Origin: Golubevia sp. BC0850
Taxonomy: Eukaryota > Basidiomycota > Exobasidiomycetes > Golubeviales > Golubeviaceae
Length of the DNA stretch: 64,000 bases
NCBI GenBank assembly: GCA_012976225.1
Contig: JAAVVG010000030.1
Location: 62,001-126,000, forward strand
Reading direction: 5' to 3'
This document shows, piece by piece, positions 1 to 10,958 of the stretch; position 1 is the first letter of the stretch; each line of letters opens with the position of its first letter. Under the pieces are notes generated by a model. It made no database searches. It saw nothing but the letters and a program-made list of their open reading frames with translations, and had not been told where the DNA came from. A program made the position numbers and the translations under genes.

Positions 1-39
1 CTCTTTCATCCTCTAACTGACATCTTCCCTTCTTTCCAG

Positions 40-1499
40 ACTCACATCAACACCACCTTCACCTTCATCTCACCAACTTCAATCGATTACCATGCCATCA
101 AAGCTTTGTTATCTCAACTCTTTCACACTCATGCTCAATCTGGTAAAATTCAAATCTCTCCTTTAGCAGATGGTGTTCTTTCAAGAGCTGGAGTGGACGT
201 GGAAGCGGAGGCTGCTGCTACTAAGATTGATGATGGAGATACAGAGATGGAAATCAAACCTAGTGTTGGAACAGTTGTGAAGGTTGAGGGCAGTAAAGGT
301 GATGCTGAAGGAGATCCTTTTGCTTTGATCAGTGCGGTGGAATTGTTGGTGAGTAGCACAAAGGTTGAGAAGGGTTGGAAGAAATGAAAGGTGAAGGATT
401 GAGGATCGGTAGCTTGCTCAGGCTGGGGCTTGGGATCCTAAGCAAAAGTGAATCTCATTTTTTCTCCTTTGCATTGCCTTTCAATAAGTGTGTGGGGCAC
501 GGTAGCATCGCCAGAGATCTGGCTGAGCCATTCGGCTTTCTTCTTCAGAATGTATGACCTCTCTTTTCTATCTGCAACCGATTGAAATTGACCCTTCAAG
601 TTCTCCCCGAGTCGAACGCACAACAAGTTCGATTCTAGGCTACAACATCTGATCAAGGAAGTGGAAGAAAATTTCTCCCAACTGGCCCTCTAACCTCTTC
701 TCTTGCCTTCTCCCTCCCAGTCAACCTCTCCCGACCCCTCTTCCCCACTTCTTCTCTCCTACTTCCTCTCAGTTCTCCCCACAACATCCCCTCTCCACTC
801 CATCTTTTCCTCCTCAAATCCCTCAACAACTCTTCTCCTCCATTCACGATTATCCAATCTACCCTTCCAAATCTCCATCCCATGTTATCGTCTGATCCTA
901 TCAGAACAAACCACAATCTTGGAAGAAGCTGGAAAGCCTTTACCAAAATGGGCTATGTTCTTTAGTAGATGTTTCAAAGCTTCTGCAAATCATTGGGAAA
1001 ACGAAATGAATGAAGACGATGAAGATGAAGATAAACCTAGAGGATTGAAAAAGAGAAAAGGAGGTAAAAATGGAGGTAAGACTAAGAAAGTTGGACATGA
1101 GAAGAAAGTTGAGAAGGTAGATAGTGAGGCTTTGGGATATTTCAATCCTGAAGATGAAATCTTTGCGAAGGTTAGTTGTTTTTTCCTCTCGAATCAAGTC
1201 TTCTTGCCTATTAGGTCACCCCTTTTCTGACTTTATCTCTCCTCTTCCCTTCTTTTTTCTCGCTTTCTCTCTCGATCTTGTCTTCTTTCTCCTTTCTTTC
1301 ATCTCAGTTCGCCACCCACCTCCAAACCTACTCTTTCCCACCTCCGACAAGTGCCGATCCTTCTCTCTTCGAAGCTCCTCTTTTAGGTTTGGTAGCTCTA
1401 GTTCCTTGGGATAAGGTGCCTGATATGGTAGATGCTATTGAAGTAGAGGTTGAAAAGATGGGCCATCGATTGAATGGAGATGATATGGGAATGGACTAG
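40..1499 (+). CDS. BCP1: BCP1/BCCIP-family protein, 5' end outside window
   Basis: Nuclear chaperone/export factor of the BCP1 (BCCIP) family, which in yeast chaperones ribosomal protein Rpl23 and is needed for nuclear export of Mss4. Three exons are seen: 40-348, 721-1170 and 1308-1499, all joined in phase 0 (317 codons including the stop). The window begins inside an intron, so an upstream exon with the start is missing. Family signatures are SIDYHAIKALLSQLF near the start, ISPLADGVLSR, then VGTVVKVEG followed by GDPFAL, the middle LLLHSRLSNLPFQISIPCYR, the EEAGKPLPKWAMFF stretch, and the C-terminal ending LVALVPWDKVPDMVDAI, equivalent to the human MLIPGDKMNEIMDKL tail. A lysine-rich acidic insert (genomic 1000-1110) interrupts the C-terminal half. 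The family call is strong; the 372-nt first intron is inferred from alignment to the family. Confidence 0.85.
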
Positions 1500-1772
1500 A
1501 TTGACTTGTAATTGTTGAGCGCTCAATTCTGGTTAATTGCTCTTTCTCTTTGCCCGTTGACAGTTCTCGTTCTTTTGAACATTTTATTGGCGAGCTTTGT
1601 CTGGAAATCTGAGATGGTGACTTCACTCGTTGCCTTGGGAATGGGACGGCTGGCGTTGAGCTTCTTCAGTGAATCTTCCTTTTGAAATAAGAGATTTGAC
1701 CGATTTGATCTCTTCTTTCGAGGCGAGAGAGGCCGGGGCAAAGATTGGTTCTGGCTCGAAATGTTGAGGAGC

Positions 1773-1997
1773 TAAGTTTCGAAAGGAGTGGTCGAACAGA
1801 TAGTTGAAAGACAGCTTATTCCTTTGAATTTGTCGCCAGCTTAGGTGGGAGACAGCAGAAGCCGAAACTTGGGTCAATTTCATGAAAAATGGCTACTCTC
1901 TGAGGAAAAAATTCGAGATTTACTCGCGAATCTCATATGGCTGTAAGAGCTGAAGAACAACTCTTCCACTAGTAAACATCCCAAGATTTCTCTCGAC
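1773..1997 (-). pseudogene. 3' tail of an F-box-like family B gene
   Basis: Read on the minus strand, this stretch encodes the last two exons of family B. The first part (about 1997 down to 1928) reads MFTSGRVVLQLLQPYEIR, matching the copy at 62.4 kb (MFTSGRVVLQLLDPREIR). After an 88-nt gap with a GC donor and an AAG acceptor comes the terminal exon 1839-1773, reading GDKFKGISCLS and ending PFET-stop; the intact-looking equivalent at 62.6 kb reads GDKSKGESCLS and ends PPFEM-stop. Everything upstream of the tail is missing; from about 1985 rightwards the sequence is instead a family A gene on the opposite strand. The donor GT has become GC. No start or F-box-like part is present, so this is a remnant. 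Confidence 0.6.
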
Positions 1998-2044
1998 TCG
2001 TCGAATCAATTCTCAAATCTCGTCAAGTTCTTCGAGCTCTTCAT

Positions 2045-2831
2045 ATGGATTCAGCACATCTTCAGGGATTACAAGCGCTTCAAACACTCACGGATTCACT
2101 GCTCCTCAAGCTTCCAAACTTGGTCGACTATAGAGCCGTGAGGTACCGATCAGCTTCTCATATCCAGTGTGGTCAAGTATGAATATCTGCAAGTACTTTG
2201 GATTCCTTCTCTTCAATCTCCGACTTCCAGCTACCTCCACGTCAGCAATCCGATCCTCTTCCAAACTCTCACTTCCTTGAAAGTAGATGAACGCAACTCT
2301 CATCCAGCTTGGGGGAGTTTACTCTCTCACTGCTCCCAATCTCTCAAGCATCTCTGTATTTGGCTCACTAGTTTGCTTCCAGGTGAAGAAGTCCCACAAC
2401 TTCAGTTTTCTATTCTAGAAGTGCTGGAGTTGTGTGGGATGGATGATCGGTTTCCAACCTGGATGGTAGTCCCTCCAACCTTAAGATTCTACGTGCCCAA
2501 CGTCTATTCAAATCTACCTGCAGTCCCAGAGCTTTGGATTCTACACCTGTGGACTTGGGAAACTCTCTCGTCTAGATGTCCAAACCTGCAAGTCCTCAGA
2601 TCGACATTGAAGCACTCCACTGCCCGGGAGCATCTCTTCCCTCTCCTGGAAGCAAGGAAAGAGAACGTAGAAAGAGGATTTGAAGTCGAGAACGTGAAGA
2701 TGGAGCCACTCAAGAAGCTAGACATCTCCTTCAACAAGCTCTCTGCTGAGGCGATAGAACAATATCGAGAGCTGGTGGAAGAGGTGGTTGACTGGAATTT
2801 TGAGCCGAAGACCTGGGAGGCTGTGATTTGA
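2045..2831 (+). CDS. F-box-like family A member, F-box missing (5'-truncated)
   Basis: Member of family A; the full-length relative is at 33.3-34.4 kb. Coding similarity begins around 1985 but the F-box exon is absent. The first in-frame ATG is at 2045. Exon 1 is taken to 2137 and exon 2 as 2178-2831, with a 40-nt intron at the same place in the protein as the 55-nt intron of the intact copy (PNLVDY joined to LQVLWIPSL; intact copy PNLIQVV joined to LKTLWIPSL). The product would be 248 residues. Shared landmarks are FSILEVLEL, the W-containing FPTWMVV block, LSSRCPNLQVLRS and VENVKMEPLKKL near the C-terminus. Without an F-box it could not bind Skp1 in the usual way; it may be a pseudogene with a still open body, or a truncated expressed form. 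The 40-nt intron is tentative. Confidence 0.5.
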
Positions 2832-3159
2832 AGAGAGGGTTGACTTTTGTAAGTTCAAAGAAACAGTCTCGATCTTTTGACAGAAAGAGCTCTCGTGTCG
2901 ATCAACTGATCCTTTCTTTCGGTTGTGCCGCTCTTCGCAGCTTAAAGGCATAAGATCTCAGATTTTTCTTCTGTTCTACTTTTTTCCAATCATTTTCTCA
3001 AAAAGATATCTCTAATCTCAGTCATCAAACTTCTTCAACTCTTCCGTTTCGACTTTCATCCTTTCACTGAGTCAACCACTTCACCCCCAATCTCCTCGCA
3101 ACGAACCGCCGAATTCTCAACGTCAAAATCAAGGCAGACCTTATTCTAGCGCCCGATAA
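2832..3159 (+). other. Intergenic, no gene seen
   Basis: No convincing coding sequence on either strand. The right half (2980-3130) is pyrimidine-rich with repeated CTTCAACTC-like words, typical of promoters elsewhere in this window. Confidence 0.5.
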
Positions 3160-4644
3160 GATGGGGTCTGAGGGAAGGGAGAAAGAGGCGACCTCAAATC
3201 TGGGAAAGTGGAAGTTGGAAGGAAGAGTTCTCAGGCACGAAGGGAGCTGGCAAGATGAAGTCTTCTCATTACAACTTCACTTCTCTGTCAAGGCCAATAC
3301 TTGATTCAGAGGCTCAATTCTTTGTTTTCTCCCCTCTCGTGTTCTGAAATAGCTCCCGCTCTTGATTTTGCCTCTCAAGCAAACCCTGGTTACGATTCCT
3401 TAAAGATTCCAAAGCTTGTCTACCTTCTTCTGCGGCCTTCCACCTCCTTGAACTCTTCAACCTCTATTGCAGTCAATTTTTCACTCTTAAGATGGAAGTT
3501 TTGACCAGGGAAGCGCTCTACCCTGCTCGACAGATCTCGAAACTTCTAGGTGGAGATGCTTGGATCCAGGAGCCACCCCTCATTCAGGATTCTAGAAACT
3601 GCTGTCAAAGCTTTCATAGCCTCTCAGTCGGTCATAGAAGGTGCAGGGCTCTTCAACTCTGCTCTGATAGAAGCCTTGGTCAGAGCTTTTCATGAACGTC
3701 AAAGTGATCCGGGTCTCAAGAGAGGACAAAATGCCTTCACTTTGGGAGGTAATGACTACAAGAGGGCTTCAGAGCTGGTTTAAAAAGAGCAAGGTGGTCA
3801 AGGTCAGTACGAAGTTTGATACAGGTTTTCAGCATTCCAGTACCGACTCCGGTCCTTTTCTATGACTTTCTGTTCTCTTCAACAGCGAGTCAAACTCACA
3901 AAAAAGCCTACTTAATTCGTCTTCCACCAGTCGAAAGGTCCCCTCTGACTAAAAGGGGTCCCACTGGTAATGCACTCTCCTCTGCCAGGTCAATCTCAGT
4001 TCTTTGGGCCAACGACAAGTGGCTGATGCAACAACTGCTTCCTGGATTGTCATCAATCAGTCTATCTCACGCTCCTATAGCAGCACGACTGAGAGAGATG
4101 GCAACTCTCACTTCCTTTCAACCCGGTGAGCCAGCTTCAGATGGGGTTTCTCCAGCTGTCCATCAAGCTTTGAGAAAAGCCATCGAGTGGGCCTCTGCCA
4201 ACACAAACGGAGCTTCTAGGATCTCAACTTATGGATGGTCGCAAAAGAGATGTCTATCTACCTCTGGCTCTCGAATTCCTCAAGAAAGAGCTAGGAGTCG
4301 TAGATCCTCCAATTGCTCCTCTGAAGAAACGAAGGAGAGCTCCGAGGAAGAGGCCTTCTCCTTCAGAGGACGACTCAATGGACCTGGCATCAAATCTTAC
4401 GGACATGGAGACGGAGGAGGAAGACAATTCAAATCCCCAACCAGGTCCATCAATCATCATTAGAGCTTCAACCTCAAACGCTCATCAATCGACTCTCACT
4501 TCTCAAGAAATCAAACAAGCTCAACTTCAGCTCAAAGAATTCAAATCTATGTTCGAAGCTCAACAAGATGGATCAGATTTGACAGAAACTCAGAAGCTGA
4601 GGTTCAAAAGACGCGTCGAAGAGATGGAGGAGATGCTTCGATAA
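3160..4644 (+). CDS. Uncharacterised gene or decayed gene, exon structure unresolved
   Basis: I do not recognise this gene. An ATG at 3160 opens MGSEGREKEATSN, but no single exon chain explains the whole interval. Coding-like stretches occur in different frames: about 3430-3600 (KMEVLTREALYPARQ), 3553-3780 (ILETAVKAFIASQSVIEGAG), 3990-4190 (LMQQLLPGLSSISL, then PAVHQALRKAIEW) and a clear 3' exon from about 4220 to the stop at 4644. That last part has a basic, NLS-like run PLKKRRRAPRKRP, an acidic stretch METEEEDN and a C-terminal predicted coiled coil (LQLKEFKSMFEAQQDG to RRVEEMEEMLR). The frame changes near 3600 and 4200 lack a clean GT-AG pair, which suggests frameshift decay or several very short introns. 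The product is probably nuclear if expressed. Confidence 0.35.
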
Positions 4645-5619
4645 TTGGAGTAGTAGTGGCCCAGAAGGGGCTGGGTCGAATCAAAACAACGTGGGTAATC
4701 AGGCCTCACTTCCAGCCAAAGCCAAGATCGAGGGCGTCGACCCAGCTTTCTGACCGAGTAGCTGATGGGCTTTGAACGCTTCTTTGCTTTTCTCTTTTCT
4801 TTGACAGGTTCAAACGATTCTCAACTGGTGATGGAAAGGAGAATTAGGTTTCCCAGACTCTCTTTCTTTCTCTCTGTCACTTCCAATGTTTTTTTTTGGG
4901 TGAAAGTTCTTCCTTTTTGTAAGCGCTCCTTCCGTTCTCTTAATTTTTCATGTTCTGAAAAGTTGGTGTTAAACAAGCCTGTCAAGCTAGAGCCGCAGTC
5001 GGATTTCTCTTCTTCTTCTTTCTGGATTGCATGTTTCGAGTTCTCAAATATCATGCTAGCACCGAAAGTGAATTGCTCCTTTTCTTTCATGTTGAGGGAG
5101 TGAGACATCGAGGTCCCGATTGGGAGAGCGCAAGATGAGGGGAACTGGATTGTTTCACTCATTCACACAAATGTTGAAAGAAAGAAGGCGAGGTAATTGA
5201 TGGTAAGATAAAAGTCTCGCGACTACATCAGAGAGCTACAAGAAAATTAGAGGAAAGATCTGACCTGTTGGAATCAAAGGTCGAAAAAAGAGGAAATACT
5301 TTCCCAGCTTTTTCACAGCCAGACTCCATCACACCCTATGAACTATCTTCCAGAACTCTAATTTGACGATGAAATGGAGCGGGGAATCTTCGCCAAACCT
5401 TGTCTTCTCGTGCCAACTCAATTGACTCTCCCAATTCCACATCCGACCCATCTCATCTCGTTCCCCACACCAACCAAACGATCAGAGACTCTTTAACATG
5501 GCTGTGACCAGCTAGAAAATCGTCATTGAGATCCCTAGTAGAGCCAACTTAAAGAGCAAGAGGAAATATGACTTCAGAGCTAAACGAGCGACAATAAAAT
5601 CAAGTCTGCTCGGCACTGA
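4645..5619 (+). other. Intergenic, no gene supported
   Basis: Open frames here are short and unlike any family I know. On the minus strand 4821-5162 is open for 113 codons, but it has no splice partner and no recognisable motif. I see no repeats or RNA gene. Confidence 0.4.
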
Positions 5620-6400
5620 TCTCAATCTCGATCTTCCTCTATTTCCCTTCCAGAGGTACTAAGAGACATCATCAGTGAACTCAGAAGAAGCTTGCAACAC
5701 CACCGCAGCACTTTTCAATAGCGTACATTCGATCTATCTCCTCGTCTTGCTTCCTCACCTCCTTTCCTGACCTCCAAGTCATTCTTAGACCAAGTTGACC
5801 GATCTGAGAATCCGAATCCACTGAGAAACCATAAGATCCGAGTGCTGATCTGTTGAGACCATCTCAAAAGCGTGTCCGACTTCAGAAGCGAACTTCGAAA
5901 AGAAGCTGCCTGGCAGCTAGAATAAGTGCTGCTCCTTCTCTCTCTCCATCCCTCCTCCCGTTCTTCTCTAGTAGGTTCTTGACCTGAGCCATCAGGTCTA
6001 TGATAGCCTCAACACAACTAAAGCCTTGAGGGCTCTTTCTCTGTCTCCTACCTCTGACATACTCTGCCTCGACTCACCTCTTTTGCTCCCTCCTACCCTT
6101 CTCCTTACCACCCTCATATTCTCCTCTCCATTTAGACTCATTCAGATCCATTCCCTCCGATCTTCATGACTTGATCACCATTCTTGTTCCTGATCTTTCC
6201 TGTCTTCCACAGCTGAAACTCTGCGAGCTCTTCCTCTTTCAGCCTTCTCTACTATGTATCACGTTGAACTGGATTTAATGATCGGTCATAGTCTTAAATT
6301 CGATTTGCTTATGAACCGAGATGGTGTTTACTGCGTCGAATAGAAGGGCGAGATGGTCCTTCAGCTGGGTCTTACTCTCTTACTTGTTGAAGTGGCTCTT
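5620..6400 (+). pseudogene. Heavily decayed F-box-like gene, probably family B
   Basis: Short scraps in several frames line up in the order expected for a family B gene. Near 5650 there is LPEVLRDIISELRRSL, an F-box-type N-terminus comparable to LPEEIAGQLVRKVRSW at 60.9 kb. Near 6040 there is LRALSLS, comparable to the start of the family B second exon. Around 6320-6375 a frame reads VFTAS followed by MVLQLG, comparable to the family B tail MFTSGRVVLQLL. Many stops separate the scraps. The match rests on short words, so the assignment is weak. RIO1 starts 230 bp downstream, so its promoter may lie partly within this relic. Confidence 0.3.
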
Positions 6401-6629
6401 CCTCTCCTACTCCCTCTCTCTTCTCTCTCGTCTGTATTGCAGGAAGAGCTCATTCTGAAAGTCGGATTGAAAGTAGAATGGAATAAAAAAAGAAGAACCA
6501 TCGAATCTGAATCTGAGTGGTGGTGGGTCTCCATCGAAAGGTTCTTTGAGATTTTTCTGCTTCTCTTGCGCCGACCACCACCTCTGAAACAAGACTCAAC
6601 GTTGATAGATCAGTCAAAATTTTAGTAGA

Positions 6630-9621
6630 ATGACTCCTGTCGAACCTCAAGGAACTTTCACTCAACAGTCAGATCAGTTCAACGACGCTGTGGAAGGATC
6701 TGTTCAGCCTTCCAAGTCGCAAGAAGATTTCAATCCATTGTCAGCTTCTCAGATAGAACACGATCTACGATTAGACGACTACTCAGATTCAGATTACCAA
6801 GATGATAAGGATGACGATTACCAAGATGGTTTGCTCAATGACGTTGCAGAACAGGAGGAGAGAGACGATTTGCAGCAGGTGGGCAGGGTGGAAGATGCTG
6901 ATTGGGAATTGGCTAGAGGGGGTGAGTACAAAGGAGAGGCACCCTTTTGGGTCATACCAGAAGGATTCATAGTGCCAAGAAGATTCAAGAGTTCAGGTTC
7001 TATGCCATGAATGGGCGAAGAGAAGGAGAGGTCGTAACTTTGACTGTACTCATTTGGGAAGGAGTTCTCCCTTATTCAAACGAGTCCGACTGCTCTCGAA
7101 TCCCGCACTTTCTTCTTAAGATCGAAGTTTTGACTATGACCAGATCTATGCGCTCCTTTCGCCTCCGCTGCGCTTCTTCTTCTTCTCTGACCTTTGCCAC
7201 CCCTCTTGCTCCCCTTTCTTAGACTTCACCAAGCAGTTCAATCGATCGAGAAGGATAGCTTCTGCCCAAATCCAAGGCCCCACAGCCGCTTCATCAGGTC
7301 CACTTCCTGCCATGAATCGAGTTCGAGCAGCTCCTCGACGAAAGAAGGATTCAAACGGAGATTCCATCGATCCCAACTCGAAGGATTCCACTTCAAACAG
7401 CAATCAAAGAGCTATGCATCACGACAAGACCTCAGCTCAACTATCATCTCTATCTCATTTCTCATCAAGATTGAACGTAGTAGATGCTTACGATCCATCT
7501 TCATCTATTGGAGGATCCGTTTCGGGTTCAGTTCCAAGGAAAGCTGGAGGAGGAGGCAAAGATTCTAGAAACAAGGATAAAGCTGATAGAGCAACTATTC
7601 AACAGGTGCTGGATCCAAGGACTCTAGTCATTCTCTTCAAGATGCTGCAGCGAGGGCTGATCTCTAGCGTGAATGGTTGCGTTTCTACTGGAAAGGAAGC
7701 CAACGTCTATCACGCTTCAACCCCTCCTCAAGAATCGGAATCAAGTGCCAACGACGCAGCAACTCCATCTACGATATCTTCTATTACCTCTAATCAATAC
7801 TCGGGATCTCTAGCCTTGAAGATCTACAAGACTTCGATTCTAGTCTTCAAAGATAGAGATCGTTATGTCTCGGGAGAATTCAGATTCAGGCATGGATACT
7901 CAAGGCACAATCCTAGAAAGATGGTCAGACTTTGGGCGGAGAAAGAAGCCAGGAATCTGAAGAGATTGGTCTCTGCTGGGATTCGAGCTCCTAGACCGGT
8001 GGAGCTTCGAGATCACGTCCTGGTCATGGACTTCCTTGGTGAACCTGATGAGGAAGAACCGAGTACTCTATCAACAGGTCACGTGAATGAGAAACCGAAC
8101 GGAGAAGAGGCAGACGTTGGGAAAGAGGGTGGAAACTCTAGAGGAGGGGGCAGAGCTGGCTGGGCGAGTCCTAGGCTGAAGGACGCCGAAGAGAGGATCG
8201 GACGTGATCCTATGAGATGGAAAGAACTCTATTTGGAGATGCTCATGAATGTCAGAGTGATGTTCTGGGAGTGTCGATTGGTTCATGCCGATCTAAGTGA
8301 ATACAACGTCTTGTGAGTCTTGAGCTTGTGATTTCGAAGCTGACTAAATGTCACCCTTGCTAACACCACCTCCTTGATCTCACCCTGACTTTTCCAGATA
8401 TCACCTCAATCATCTTTACATCATCGACGTCTCTCAATCGGTAGAGCATGATCATCCTCGAGCCTTCGATTTCCTCAGAGCAGATCTCGAGCACGTCGAT
8501 CAGTACTTCACTAGGCAAGGAGTTCATACTCTAGGCCTTCGAAGGAGTTTTGATTGGGTCGTGAAGGAACCGCAGAACTCGGGAAGGAAAGGTGGAAAGA
8601 TGGGAACCGACGAAGAGAGGCACCTCAAAGCCAAGTTCGGAGACCTCGGAGACCAAGAATCAGGAGATGTCAAGTCTGAGGAAACCGCTATCTTGAAGAG
8701 CGAAATGACGAAACAGGGAAAGAAGGAATCGTCAGATGAGACTGCCATTCCGGATCCAACTCTTACAACCTCTGCATCTCCGATAGCTCACGGTCCTTTC
8801 GCTAAGATTGAGATTCAACAAAGAGCTGCTGGAGAGTCGGAAGAGGAGCTCATGACCAAGTTGAGAACTCTGATGGATCATAGAGATTTGGAAGACTCGA
8901 AAGAGAAGGATGGAGAAAGAGAAAGTGATCCAACTTCGGCAAGAAACACAAACTCAGACGCTTCCAATCACGAGACAGTATCTAATTCGTCTCAACCTCA
9001 ACAAGAGATTCAATCTTCCTTCACTTCCACTCAGTCTGCTTCCTCAAAAAAGTCTCACGATCAAGCTCACGAAGACGCTGTCTTCAAGTCTTCCTACATT
9101 CCTCGAACTTTGGATGAGGTTTACGATCCAGAAAGAGACGCTGAGATTTTGAATCGTGGAGATGGGGACCAGTTGATTTATGCTGGTGTCACTGGACTAG
9201 GCGAAGCTGGTTCCAAGTCGGAAGAGAAGAGGGAGCACAAGGTCGAGAAGAGGCTTGGAGGTGGTGCTAACGATGAGCAGAAAATCGAGAAGGAGGGCGA
9301 AGACGAAGATGATGAAGAAGAAAGTGACGAAAGCGATAGTGGAGGAGAAGATGACGAGGATGATGATGCTGACAGAGATGGGAAGAAGAAGGCTCCAAGA
9401 GGTCATCGACACGAGGATCGAGATGTGAAGAAGGTGAGTTCAAAAACATCATCAAGCTACTTCACTTCAATAGCTGGCAGAAAACTAAGACTCTGTCAAC
9501 TATGTCTTTCATTCAACAGGAACGAAAAGCCGCTGTCAAAGAAGAGGCTAGAGAGCGTCGCAAGACGAAAATGTCCAAGACTGAGAAGAAGCAACGCATG
9601 AAGAAGAGTAGTCGAAAGTAG
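6630..9621 (+). CDS. RIO1: RIO1 atypical serine kinase
   Basis: Atypical protein kinase/ATPase of late 40S maturation and rDNA control. Exons are 6630-6921, 7223-8312, 8398-9433 and 9520-9621, giving 839 residues. The acidic N-terminus leads into DWELARGG, spliced to [11 protein letters not shown], a RIO1 hallmark. The kinase domain shows [17 protein letters not shown] (P-loop-like), [19 protein letters not shown] (the K of LALKIY is the catalytic lysine), the flexible-loop region [27 protein letters not shown] (catalytic Asp and Asn, split by intron 2) and [14 protein letters not shown] (metal-binding Asp). Two low-complexity inserts sit inside the kinase (about genomic 7730-7790 and 8040-8160). 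The C-terminal third is long, Ser/Glu-rich and acidic (9290-9375), and ends in a basic tail [20 protein letters not shown] typical of RIO1. Family assignment is firm. Confidence 0.95.
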
Positions 9622-9885
9622 GCTTCCTCTGTTTCTCATCTTGAATTTGTTTTCGTTCCTTCAAGCACATTAGAATCATGTACAAGTATGTTAGATGCAT
9701 TGAAGATCCCGATTTATTTACAGTACAATCATGAATTCTAACCAACCTTGGCTCTCTTCGGACTGCCTTCTGAATCATCTTTCCCGTTCTCCTCCGACGG
9801 AGTCTCCTTGTCTCTTTCCTCATGTTCGTCTGACACCTTAGCACTTGCGATCTGGTCTGTGGTCGAGGCAGAGGTAGATCCTGAA

Positions 9886-10784
9886 TCAAGCGGCTGGCCC
9901 AGAAGGTGCCTTCTTCTTGACTATTCCCAGGAGACCTTCTCTTTTCCTTTTACCCTTTGGTTTAGTGGAAGAAGCGGAGGTTGAGGCTTTGACGCCACTT
10001 CCAGAAGTAGCTACAGTGGAGGAAGGAGGGGAAGAACGTAGAGGAGGCGAGCCAGCTAAAGCCCCAGTGGACGTTAGAAGAGCTAAAGGATTAGGCGGAG
10101 ATGCTTCTCGTATCTGAGCAGCTCTGCAGTTGGTGAAAAAGGTAGAGAAGGGGAGGGCAAAGGTGTGAGTGAGAAGCCTTTAGACATGTCTTTGTTCAAT
10201 CCTTCTCCTCTTGACCACCTGGTCTTTGTCTCCCAGGGCTTTAGATCTGATTTGAATGACTCACTTTCTGAACTCCTCTAATTCGTTCTCCTGCTGTTGC
10301 TTCTTCCGCATCTCCTCCTCCCTCCTCTCTGCCTGCATCTCAGCCAGGAATTGAGTTTCTCCCTCGTCTAGCCCTCTGAACTGATTCCCCAGCTTGTGAA
10401 CCTCATCAAAAGCTTCTTGTTTCTTGTCCTTGTTTGCTTGAAGCCTCTCGTATAGAGATCTCGGATCATATTCTGATTCCGATTGAGCTTGAGGCGGAGG
10501 AGATTGTCCCATCCTGGAAAGAAGTAGAGGGAATGGAGAGATCCAGGTAAGCGCGACTAGTCTCTTGGTTGAACAAGGACTATCAGGCACTTCATCAACT
10601 GGTAGATCATCATGCACTTGAGAGGGGACCTGTTGGAGAAGTAACATGTCTATCTCTGTCTTTGGACTCACCTTGCGTAGGCAGCCTTGATGTCTTCCTC
10701 CCTTTTCTTTTGAGCCTCTGTCAATTCATTTTGAGAAACGAATCTTGAAGAAACGCTGCCGACCTTGGATCCTATTCCAGACAT
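9886..10784 (-). CDS. FAM192A/PSME3IP1 (Fyv6-type) splicing factor
   Basis: Homologue of human FAM192A (NIP30/PSME3IP1), whose yeast relative Fyv6 acts at the second step of splicing. Exons are 10784-10672, 10513-10265 and 10123-9886, with phases consistent, giving 199 residues. The N-terminus MSGIGSKVGSVSSRFVSQNE then LTEAQKKREEDIKAAYAR, the block YDPRSLYERLQANKDKKQ, and LGNQFRGLDEGETQFL are all classic for the family. The coiled segment ends EELEEFRK-like (NELEEFRK) at the exon 2/3 join. The C-terminus reads KRKREGLLGIVKKKAPSG before a stop at 9886-9888. An alternative end is possible: past that stop a different frame continues as SASTTDQIASAKVS to PKRAKVG-stop at 9738, which would need an extra intron. 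Start lies 174 bp from the divergently transcribed TBCD gene. Confidence 0.85.
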
Positions 10785-10958
10785 TATTAGTAGAAAGCGT
10801 TGCGGTGGAATGGCTTAAGAGAGAAGAAGTTACTTGCTCTAATCGCTCTTTTCTTTCGAACCAATCACTGCTTCAAATCGCTTCTTCCTAACCTCTACCC
10901 AGGAAGATACCAGGCAATACGTAAAGACTACTGTCTTCTCAACTGGAATCTTCAATTC
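10785..10958. promoter_or_regulatory. Shared divergent promoter, FAM192A-like gene and TBCD
   Basis: The two start codons are 174 bp apart on opposite strands, so both promoters and 5' leaders must lie in or overlap this interval. No TATA box is evident. The assignment rests on gene layout only. Confidence 0.5.

Noticed and set aside
3650-3830. Possible mating-type homeodomain (ALVRAFHERQSDPG followed in another frame by SWFKKSKVVK at roughly homeodomain spacing)
   Set aside because: The two parts are in different frames, the invariant Asn of WFxN is Lys here, and no divergently transcribed partner gene is present.
4821-5162. 113-codon minus-strand open frame with a KEEEEK patch
   Set aside because: Mirror of a pyrimidine-rich plus strand; no homology recognised and no supporting context.
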